In this document: piece by piece, positions 15,458 through 21,026 of the stretch | Layout: each line of letters begins with the position of its first letter | Position numbering within the stretch: the stretch's first letter is position 1 | Assembly: GCA_020025175.1 (NCBI GenBank) | Contig: JAHHSM010000023.1 | Span: 1-21,026, forward strand | Source of the DNA: Oscillospiraceae bacterium | GTDB taxonomy: Bacteria; Bacillota; Clostridia; Oscillospirales; Oscillospiraceae | DNA length: 21,026 nt | Direction of reading: 5' to 3' | The notes under the pieces: model-generated | What the model was told of the DNA's origin: nothing | Databases searched by the model: none | Seen by the model: only the letters and a program-made list of their open reading frames with translations | Program-made: the position numbers and the translations under genes

Positions 15458-16390
15458 TTACTCACCGAAAGTCTGAAAGCGGTTCATTGCGCCGTAAAGC
15501 TCCAGGAGATGGGCATATTCCTTTTCATCAAAGAAGGAAACCGCACCGGTTCCATAGCCCTTTGCAACTTCTACGGCAAAACGTGCCGCAACCTCCACAT
15601 CCAGAGGATGGCTTGCACCGGTGGCACAGCCCGCCACAGGCTGCTCCGTGGTGATTGCAACACCGACAACAGGCGCATTGGTTGCAGTTGCAGGCTGCAG
15701 AATGCTGTTCAGGTGGTGCAGGTCATTTCCATAAGGTGTGATATCCTGCTGCGCACAGGGGAAGATAGCAGGCAGCTTGCCAGTGACACGGGTCATAACA
15801 TCCATGAGATCATTGCTGACTTCCAGGATATACCCCTCTTTAATTGTATTGGAAATTGCAATGCCGTTGAGGTTGATCACGCGGTTACCCTTGGTTGTAT
15901 CAATGGACAGAATCGCATCCATTCTCTCATCAACTTCCATACGGTTGCACAGTGCCATATCAATGGGGGAATCCATAAAGGGCACCGGAAAATGATCCTG
16001 TGTGGGAGCATCGGGGCAAATATGTGTTGCAATCAGAACGTCACCAGCCAGTACATCACCATTTTTATGCATCTGTGCCAGCTTCAAACCGGCAGACAGA
16101 GCTGCCAGTGCGCCGTCACCGTCAGAAACAAAGCCAGTCACTTCCGGGCGTGCACCCAGACCGCCCAAACGGCCAATGATACCCAGAGTTGGTGCATTGC
16201 CGCCGCTGGACTTACCGTTGCTGCCCTTAATCAGGATCTTGATCGAGTCCGTAGAACCCTTATCACCGGTAGCGGTTTCTACTGTAACCTCGTCTGCGCC
16301 GCGCTCCAGCATCAGCTTTTTAATGGTTTCACCGTTTGCGCTCGGCGTATCAAGCAATTCAAATATTTCTAAAACCTGTGTCAACAACAT
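15458..16390 (-). CDS. DUF1177 family protein
   Basis: Conserved protein of unknown function (PF06675), 310 aa, no signal peptide or membrane segment. Notable segments are ILIKGSNGKSSGGNAPTLG (52-70), GFVSDGDGALAALSAGLKLA (86-105), IATHICPDAPTQDHFPVPFM (120-139), SIDTTKGNRVIN (162-173) and ITTEQPVAGCATGASHPLD (246-264). The His/Asp/Glu-rich blocks in the middle could bind a metal, but no known catalytic motif is certain. The ATG at 16390 is chosen because AGGAGG lies 9 bases before it; an 18-codon longer reading has no such site and would begin upstream of the predicted promoter -10. It is the first gene of a two-gene unit with aroM. DUF1177 and AroM are, from memory, recurrent neighbours near peptide transporters and hydrolases, which is the arrangement here. 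Confidence 0.85.
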   Translation of the reverse strand: MLLTQVLEIFELLDTPSANGETIKKLMLERGADEVTVETATGDKGSTDSIKILIKGSNGKSSGGNAPTLGIIGRLGGLGARPEVTGFVSDGDGALAALSAGLKLAQMHKNGDVLAGDVLIATHICPDAPTQDHFPVPFMDSPIDMALCNRMEVDERMDAILSIDTTKGNRVINLNGIAISNTIKEGYILEVSNDLMDVMTRVTGKLPAIFPCAQQDITPYGNDLHHLNSILQPATATNAPVVGVAITTEQPVAGCATGASHPLDVEVAARFAVEVAKGYGTGAVSFFDEKEYAHLLELYGAMNRFQTFGE

Positions 16391-16424
16391 TGTTGTTTCC
16401 CTCCTAAACGTCATAAGTAGTCTT

Positions 16425-16454
16425 AGTTTACTACCAATGAACACTTTTCGTCAA
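16425..16454 (-). promoter_or_regulatory. promoter of the DUF1177-aroM unit with flanking inverted repeats
   Basis: On the minus strand TTGACG (16449-16454), an 18-base spacer and TAAACT (16425-16430). Two inverted repeats overlap it: AACACT/AGTGTT (16440-16445 and 16456-16461) around the -35 box, and GTAGT/ACTAC (16417-16421 and 16430-16434) around the -10 box, containing TAGT-TT-ACTA. These are candidate operators. Confidence 0.5.
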
Positions 16455-16534
16455 TAGTGTTTCAACGCTGCTTTTCATGGCAACCATATACTGTATAAAC
16501 AGCCTTTTTCACAATCCATGCAATGCAGCTTTCC

Positions 16535-17719
16535 TTATTCAATATCATCAGCCACATAGGGGTGATCAACCTGAATGATTGCATAATATTTCTGATCTTC
16601 CATCTGTTCAACAAACCTTTTAATGTGCTGGGCAATTTCTTTATCACTTTTTGCGCAGTGATATGGAACAAGTATATCAAAAATAATATTCGTATGAGTC
16701 GGCCCAGCTACCATTCTGAAATCATGCAATGTCAATTCTTTGTCCACCTGGCGCAGCTCTTCTAATATCTTAACTTTCACTTCCTGCACCACAGGATCAT
16801 CTGTGACAATAGGATCCATATGAATCACCGCATCACACTTCAGCGTGCGCTTTAATTCCAATTCGATATTATCAATCGTATCATGAAGCTGCATAATGTC
16901 CCCATGTGCAGGCACTTCTGCATGGAGGGAAATCATAATTCTCCCTGGACCATAATTGTGCACAATCAAATCATGAATTCCTCTTACATCCGGATGGGCC
17001 ATAACAATTTCATGAATCTTTTCAACAAACTCTTTTTCAGGCGGCTGCCCAAGCAGCGGACTAATGGTATCCTTTGCTGCATTGAAACCGGACCACAATA
17101 TGAACACTGCCACCAAAATACCGCACCAGCCGTCAATCAGCAGTCCGAAAAACTTTCCAATCAATGTGGCTGCTAAAACCGCAATGGTAGAAGCGCTGTC
17201 ACTCAAACTATCCATCGCAGTAGCTTTCATCGCTGCAGAATCAATTTTTTCTCCAATGCTGTGATTATAAAAATACATATAAACTTTTACACAGATTGAC
17301 CCAATTAAAATTAAAATTACAACAGGGCTGCTGTCAATGGGTGCCGGATTCAGAATTTTTCCCAGAGACGATTTAAGCAGCTCGATGCCCATTAGTATGA
17401 TTAGAAAAGAAACAACCAATCCGGAAATATACTCAATACGGCCATGACCAAAGGGGTGATCCGGGTCCGGTGCCTGTCCTGCTAATTTAAAGCCAATCAG
17501 TGTAATCAGCGAAGAACCCACATCAGATAAATTGTTGACGGCATCCGCGGTAATCGCAACAGAAGCTGATATTATACCTGCAAAAAATTTCGCAGCAAAC
17601 AAAAGAATGTTCAAAAAAATACCCACTGCACCGCAAAGTATACCATACTTTTGCCGCACATTGGCATCCTGCATATTTTTATAATCCTTGATAAAGACGG
17701 AACTCAAAAATGAAATCAA
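16535..17719 (-). CDS. cation diffusion facilitator, probable Mn2+ exporter
   Basis: Membrane cation-proton antiporter of the CDF family (PF01545), 394 aa. Hydrophobic segments are seen near 30-52, 66-82, 98-115, 132-150, 178-194 and 196-215, followed by a cytoplasmic dimerisation domain (about 225-300) and a further C-terminal extension. The transport site reads ADAVNNLSD on helix 2 (Asn62, Asp66) and AMDSLSD on helix 5 (Asp170, Asp174), an N-D/D-D tetrad. Zinc CDFs usually have H/D-D plus H-D; Asn/Asp tetrads are reported for manganese exporters such as MntE, so manganese is the likely ion (inference). HPFGHGRIEY (88-97) is the conserved loop. The start is TTG at 17719, with AGGAAG 8 bases upstream; the reading frame has no other start back to a stop codon. 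Two mini-ORFs precede and overlap it. Confidence 0.9.
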   Translation of the reverse strand: MISFLSSVFIKDYKNMQDANVRQKYGILCGAVGIFLNILLFAAKFFAGIISASVAITADAVNNLSDVGSSLITLIGFKLAGQAPDPDHPFGHGRIEYISGLVVSFLIILMGIELLKSSLGKILNPAPIDSSPVVILILIGSICVKVYMYFYNHSIGEKIDSAAMKATAMDSLSDSASTIAVLAATLIGKFFGLLIDGWCGILVAVFILWSGFNAAKDTISPLLGQPPEKEFVEKIHEIVMAHPDVRGIHDLIVHNYGPGRIMISLHAEVPAHGDIMQLHDTIDNIELELKRTLKCDAVIHMDPIVTDDPVVQEVKVKILEELRQVDKELTLHDFRMVAGPTHTNIIFDILVPYHCAKSDKEIAQHIKRFVEQMEDQKYYAIIQVDHPYVADDIE

Positions 17720-17760
17720 CTTTCTCGCTTCCTCTTCAATAATTTTAAAAAGCGCATCAT
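17716..17760 (-). CDS. 14-codon mini-ORF overlapping the CDF start
   Basis: Reads MMRFLKLLKRKRES, a short basic amphipathic peptide. Its ATG overlaps the stop codon of the preceding mini-ORF (ATGA), and its own stop TGA overlaps the TTG start of the CDF gene. No independent strong ribosome site lies before it. It is judged from arrangement only: it may be a translational-coupling device for the CDF gene, or chance. Confidence 0.35.
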   Translation of the reverse strand: MMRFLKLLKRKRES

Positions 17761-17816
17761 ACCTTCAAGCTGTACGTCACAGAGGGCTGACCATAAATAT
17801 CCCCAATATACCCCAT
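17757..17816 (-). CDS. 19-codon leader ORF upstream of the CDF gene
   Basis: Reads MGYIGDIYGQPSVTYSLKV. AAAAGGAAGTGAG lies just before the ATG, a better ribosome site than that of the CDF gene itself. It is downstream of a candidate promoter and feeds by an ATGA overlap into a second mini-ORF. It has no recognised homologue and could be a regulatory leader peptide or a genuine small protein. Confidence 0.4.
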   Translation of the reverse strand: MGYIGDIYGQPSVTYSLKV

Positions 17817-17873
17817 AAAAATCTCACTTCCTTTTCATAGAGCAAATCAATAAAACAGTGTGTTTTTCAGTAT

Positions 17874-17903
17874 AATATAGCGAGGTGAGCTTTGTAAAGG
17901 CAA
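17874..17903 (-). promoter_or_regulatory. candidate promoter of the mini-ORF/CDF unit
   Basis: On the minus strand TTGCCT (17898-17903), 18 bases, then TATATT (17874-17879); TTTACA at 17893-17898 is an alternative -35 box. The -35 area reads TTTGCCTTTACAAA (17891-17904), an interrupted inverted repeat whose left half matches the TTTGCC half-site known for MntR operators. Confidence 0.4.
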
Positions 17904-17926
17904 ATTGTTTTTAGTCATGACTACCA

Positions 17927-17968
17927 TGAAAAAATAACCATCGCCCTCGGGCGATGGTTATTTTTTCA
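17927..17968. terminator. terminator after guaB, 19-bp perfect stem
   Basis: Arms 17927-17945 and 17950-17968 are perfectly complementary over 19 bp around the loop CTCG. The outer part of the stem is A/T-only, so both strands end in T6. It begins 4 bp after the guaB stop codon and isolates guaB from the CDF unit. Confidence 0.95.
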
Positions 17969-17972
17969 TCAA

Positions 17973-19487
17973 TCAGTTGTTGTTGTAAGCCCCGCTGCTG
18001 TTCTCTTTCAGGACAACGTCATGGGCACCGCCTTCAACAATAGAAGTTGCAGAAACCAAAGTCAGCTTAGCCTTGTCCTGCAGTTCTGGAATACTTAATG
18101 CACCACAGTTGCACATAGTGGAGCGTACTTTATACAAAGTGACATCCACATTTTCCTTTAAGCTGCCCGCATAAGGAACATAGGAGTCAACGCCTTCTAC
18201 AAAGCTCAGCTTCTGCGCACCACCCAGATCATAACGCTGCCAGTTACGCGCACGTGCGCTGCCTTCACCCCAATACTCTTTCATATAATTGCCGTTGATA
18301 CGAACACGATTTGTGGGACTTTCATCAAAACGAGCAAAGTAACGCCCCAGCATCAGGAAGTCAGCACCCATAGCCAAAGCCAGTGTCACATGATAGTCAT
18401 GAACGATACCGCCATCGGAACAAACCGGAATATAAACACCAGTCTCCTCAAAATACTTGTCACGCTCAGCGCAGACATCGATCAAAGAAGTTGCCTGACC
18501 ACGACCGATACCCTTCTGCTCACGTGTGATACAGATCGAACCACCGCCGATACCCACCTTGATAAAGTCAGCACCGCAGTCTGCCAGAAAACGGAATCCT
18601 TCGCCGTCTACAACGTTACCTGCACCAATCTTTACGCTGTCACCATAGGTCTTGCGCACCCATTCAATCGTGCGCTTCTGCCACTCAGAATAACCTTCGG
18701 AAGAGTCGATACACAATACGTCCGCACCAGCTGCCAGCAAAGCAGGAACACGCTCTTCATAATCACGCGTATTGATACCTGCGCCAACGATATAACGCTT
18801 CTGATCATCCAAAAGTTCCAACGGACTTGCCTTATGATCGGAATAATCCTTACGGAATACCATATACATCAGCTTGCCCTCGTCATCAACGATAGGCAAT
18901 GCATTCAGCTTATTGTCCCAGATAATATCATTTGCTTCCTTTAAAGTAGTATTCTTAGGTGCGGTAATCAGCTTTTCCATAGGTGTCATAAACTCGCTGA
19001 CCTTTGTATCAGTGGACATGCGGCTCACACGATAGTCGCGACTGGTAACAATACCTACCAATCTGCCCTCTGCAGTACCGTCTTCGGTAACTGCCATAGT
19101 AGAATGCCCGGTCTTTTCCTTCAATGCTAACACATCAGCCAACGTATCTTCAGGTTTTACATTGCTGTCGCTTACAACAAATCCCGCCTTATAAGCCTTT
19201 ACACGAGCAATCATAGCTGCTTCCTGCTCAATTGTCTGAGAGCCGTAAATGAACGAAACGCCGCCTTCTTTTGCCAAAGCAATTGCCATAGTATCATTAG
19301 AAACGGACTGCATAATTGCAGATACCAGAGGAATATTCATGGTGATTGCGCTTTCTTCACCCTTGCGATATTTGACCAGAGGAGTTTTCAAACTCACACG
19401 ATCAGGTACACAATCTGCACTGGAATAACCAGGCACCAACAGATATTCGCTAAAAGTATGGGACACGCTATCAAAAAACTTTGCCAT
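17973..19487 (-). CDS. guaB: IMP dehydrogenase (Tritrichomonas-type clade)
   Basis: Catalyses NAD-dependent oxidation of IMP to XMP, the committed step of guanine nucleotide synthesis; cytoplasmic tetramer, 504 aa. The barrel is interrupted by a CBS-domain pair (about 104-219). Seen: Asp261 in CIDSSEG, loop GIGGGSICITREQKG with catalytic Cys319, SDGG (357-360), Arg382 in MLGRYF, and the flap RARNWQRY with the catalytic pair Arg418-Tyr419. The loop reads GIGGGSICITRE rather than the usual bacterial GIGPGSICTTR, and the flap lacks the usual GS..RY wording. Both features, and the residue numbers, agree with the protozoan Tritrichomonas foetus enzyme as I recall it. GGAGG lies 10 bases before the ATG. 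It has its own strong promoter and terminator, so it is monocistronic. Confidence 0.97.
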   Translation of the reverse strand: MAKFFDSVSHTFSEYLLVPGYSSADCVPDRVSLKTPLVKYRKGEESAITMNIPLVSAIMQSVSNDTMAIALAKEGGVSFIYGSQTIEQEAAMIARVKAYKAGFVVSDSNVKPEDTLADVLALKEKTGHSTMAVTEDGTAEGRLVGIVTSRDYRVSRMSTDTKVSEFMTPMEKLITAPKNTTLKEANDIIWDNKLNALPIVDDEGKLMYMVFRKDYSDHKASPLELLDDQKRYIVGAGINTRDYEERVPALLAAGADVLCIDSSEGYSEWQKRTIEWVRKTYGDSVKIGAGNVVDGEGFRFLADCGADFIKVGIGGGSICITREQKGIGRGQATSLIDVCAERDKYFEETGVYIPVCSDGGIVHDYHVTLALAMGADFLMLGRYFARFDESPTNRVRINGNYMKEYWGEGSARARNWQRYDLGGAQKLSFVEGVDSYVPYAGSLKENVDVTLYKVRSTMCNCGALSIPELQDKAKLTLVSATSIVEGGAHDVVLKENSSGAYNNN

Positions 19488-19548
19488 GTTTTTTCTGCCT
19501 CCTGCATCATTTCATTTATAAAATCAAAATTTTTATATTTAAATATGT

Positions 19549-19577
19549 ATTTTACGGCTTCTAGACGCTATTGTCAA
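19549..19577 (-). promoter_or_regulatory. sigma-A promoter of guaB
   Basis: On the minus strand TTGACA (19572-19577), exactly 17 bases, then TAAAAT (19549-19554). It begins about 20 bp after the thioesterase stop codon; no terminator is seen between them, so guaB may also receive read-through. The leader is about 55 nt and A/T-rich, with no visible purine riboswitch. Confidence 0.85.
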
Positions 19578-19596
19578 TCACAGGTTCCTTTTTTCA

Positions 19597-20328
19597 TCAA
19601 ATTTCAGCAACTTCCATACGAATATCAAAATGGGACTTGTGATCTTTGTCTACACCGCGCACATAAAATAGATTCCCTTCGTTTTTGCACAGCATACGCA
19701 GCGTTTGTCCTGCCAGGCATTCTGCACTATAGGTAATCTGAAATTCCCTTACATACTTTCCAGTCAATGTCTCAAAATGAATTGCGTCGCATGCATAGTC
19801 TGCATATCGAGTATTGTTAATATGACCATTGGCATCCGTTTCACTGTAGCCTAATTGTCTGACAGCAACTTCCTTCAATTCTTTGGGCATTCGTATTTTG
19901 CCCAATTTCTCGGTAAACATATCCTCTTCGGATGCACCATTTCCGAAAATAATATCTTCAGCTTTTAATAGCGCATGACTTTTCACATCTGCCAAAACCC
20001 ATGTACTCAATGCATAGCCAATCCGTTCATCGCCGGAAATCAATTCAAAATCGCGCTGTATAAACGCTCCATGCGGCGCGCGATACCAAGTTCTCACCCT
20101 GAATTCTTCATCACCATGCAATGGACGAAACAGTGTATATCTTAATCTAACAAGCATCCAAATTGCCTGATTCTGATTTGCCAAATTTTCTCTTCCGATC
20201 CCCAATTGCATGGAATGTTGTGCGGCAGTTTCCTGCAAAAAATTCATAACCGAAGAAGGTCTGCATAGTCCGAATAAGTCTGTATCAAGTACACGCACAT
20301 AATAAGTCTGCTCATACAAATCATTCAT
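19597..20328 (-). CDS. acyl-ACP thioesterase
   Basis: Hydrolyses acyl-ACP to free fatty acid in the cytoplasm; family PF01643 (FatA/FatB-like double hot-dog), 243 aa, normal for bacterial members. The N-terminal hot-dog opens with VRVLDTDLFG and has FLQETAAQHSM (30-40); the second half has TDANGHINNTRYADYACDA (164-182). Asp165, Asn167 and His169, with Glu203 and Cys204 in SAECLAG, have the same spacing as the catalytic set described for plant FatB, so an active enzyme is expected. GAGG lies 8 bases before the ATG. It starts 10 bp after the zinc-ribbon-like gene and is probably cotranscribed with it. Chain-length preference cannot be read from the sequence. Confidence 0.93.
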   Translation of the reverse strand: MNDLYEQTYYVRVLDTDLFGLCRPSSVMNFLQETAAQHSMQLGIGRENLANQNQAIWMLVRLRYTLFRPLHGDEEFRVRTWYRAPHGAFIQRDFELISGDERIGYALSTWVLADVKSHALLKAEDIIFGNGASEEDMFTEKLGKIRMPKELKEVAVRQLGYSETDANGHINNTRYADYACDAIHFETLTGKYVREFQITYSAECLAGQTLRMLCKNEGNLFYVRGVDKDHKSHFDIRMEVAEI

Positions 20329-20338
20329 GTGGTACGCC

Positions 20339-20962
20339 TCATACTTTACCTTTGATTGTCAATTTCATTTGGCAGCATAGATTTTCTAAATCCCTATCGT
20401 TTGCGGCCGGAATACGTAATGCTGCACCACATTCTCTGCACTGTAAATCAACTGCTGCGTGATGCACCTTCATACTCCATCGATGACTCCCACAAGTACA
20501 GGAAATACCGTCTCGTCCAGCAATTTCTTTTAACTCTGAAAGCACTTCATACATAATCACATCATTAAAAAATGATTCAGCATCTTGTTCTTCTCCATTG
20601 TTTTGCTTTTCCTTCATGCCCACACACAAATCTGCCAGCGCATCCAATTTGGGCTGCACTTCCTCCGGCCAACCAATATAGCAGCAAATCTGCTGTGCTT
20701 TAGCACAAGCAAGTCCAATACCACGACCGGAAAATAAAGCCGAATCTTTGCATACTGCATCATGTGTTCCACCGCAGACACCGCAAGGTACCTGTAAATG
20801 ATATCTCTGAAGCGTATCAGCTTCCATGTGTAAAGCAGATTTTCCACATTCACAAAAAACATCCATCGGTCCGGCAACCATAGCAAACCGAGTGCGTTCC
20901 GCATAAACCGGTTTCCCACAATGCGGACAAATATAACCAAACGCGCGCTTTTCCTCTACCAT
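20339..20962 (-). CDS. uncharacterised multi-cysteine (zinc-ribbon-like) protein
   Basis: A 207-aa protein I do not recognise by name. It contains several Cys pairs resembling zinc ribbons: CPHC (12-15), CEC (37-39), CGVC (60-63), CTC (155-157) and CREC (175-178), plus single or adjacent cysteines at 71, 86, 93-94, 113 and 196-197. A middle segment (about 95-150) is helical and acidic. No signal peptide or membrane helix. The ATG at 20962 is chosen because GGAGG lies 8 bases before it; a start 20 codons earlier would add a hydrophobic, Cys-rich stretch without a ribosome site. It precedes the acyl-ACP thioesterase gene by 10 bp and likely shares its transcript. Metal binding and a structural or regulatory role are inference. 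Its promoter may lie at or beyond the window edge. Confidence 0.72.
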   Translation of the reverse strand: MVEEKRAFGYICPHCGKPVYAERTRFAMVAGPMDVFCECGKSALHMEADTLQRYHLQVPCGVCGGTHDAVCKDSALFSGRGIGLACAKAQQICCYIGWPEEVQPKLDALADLCVGMKEKQNNGEEQDAESFFNDVIMYEVLSELKEIAGRDGISCTCGSHRWSMKVHHAAVDLQCRECGAALRIPAANDRDLENLCCQMKLTIKGKV

Positions 20963-21026
20963 TATCTGTGCCTCCACAAGGAAATAATATTTTAAACAAA
21001 TTATACTGCAAATGATGAGCAATAGC

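Noticed and set aside
16462..16680. 72-codon minus-strand frame at the end of the CDF gene
   Set aside because: Two thirds of it is out of frame inside the CDF coding region, no ribosome site precedes it, and the product shows no recognisable pattern.
17720..17870. yybP-ykoY manganese riboswitch expected before a manganese exporter
   Set aside because: The conserved loop sequences and paired stems of that riboswitch are not seen in the leader, which instead contains the mini-ORFs.
1..21026. mobile elements, prophage or CRISPR array
   Set aside because: No transposase, integrase, terminal inverted repeats or regularly spaced repeats were found. The tRNA-Leu genes at the left edge show no attachment-site duplication within the window.

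Overview
This window is chromosomal DNA of a Gram-positive anaerobe of the class Clostridia, possibly a gut member of the Oscillospirales or Lachnospirales (inferred). The evidence is strong GGAGG ribosome binding sites, sigma-A promoters with TTGACA/TATAAT boxes, lipoprotein signal peptides, long intrinsic terminators, moderate GC and the gene families present. No phage genes, insertion sequences, CRISPR arrays or origin were found. Nearly all genes lie on the minus strand.

Left edge (1-2935). Two tandem tRNA-Leu genes (anticodons CAG, cut by the window edge, and GAG) read leftward from a near-perfect promoter. Divergent from them is a lipoprotein of the TrpX-type ABC substrate-binding family that has no permease or ATPase beside it. 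Next come a sirtuin deacylase and, divergent from it, a small ArsC/thioredoxin-fold protein whose catalytic cysteine is serine.

Centre (2936-16454, all minus strand). This is a block of peptide or N-acyl-amino-acid metabolism in three transcription units, listed in transcription order. (1) DUF1177 protein and AroM. (2) M18 aspartyl aminopeptidase and a C39/papain-like peptidase. (3) An eight-gene operon: HipO-like M20 amidohydrolase, peptide-binding lipoprotein, permease B, permease C, AbgB/PM20D2-like M20 hydrolase, ATPase D, ATPase F, ArgE/DapE-like M20 hydrolase. Three different M20 enzymes are thus built into one Opp/Dpp-type ABC operon. Imported substrates would be deacylated or cleaved by these M20 enzymes, and the M18 and C39-like enzymes could finish the breakdown. 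A cluster of RNA hairpins separates the binding-protein gene from the permeases.

Right part (16535-21026, minus strand). A cation diffusion facilitator has an Asn-Asp-Asp-Asp metal site typical of manganese exporters, and two tiny overlapping ORFs precede it. An IMP dehydrogenase follows whose residue numbering and drug-site residues match the Tritrichomonas foetus enzyme. Last come an acyl-ACP thioesterase and an uncharacterised multi-cysteine, zinc-ribbon-like protein.

The best candidates for undescribed biology are the AroM/DUF1177 unit beside the M20-rich transporter operon, the hairpin cluster inside that operon, and the coupled mini-ORFs before the metal exporter.
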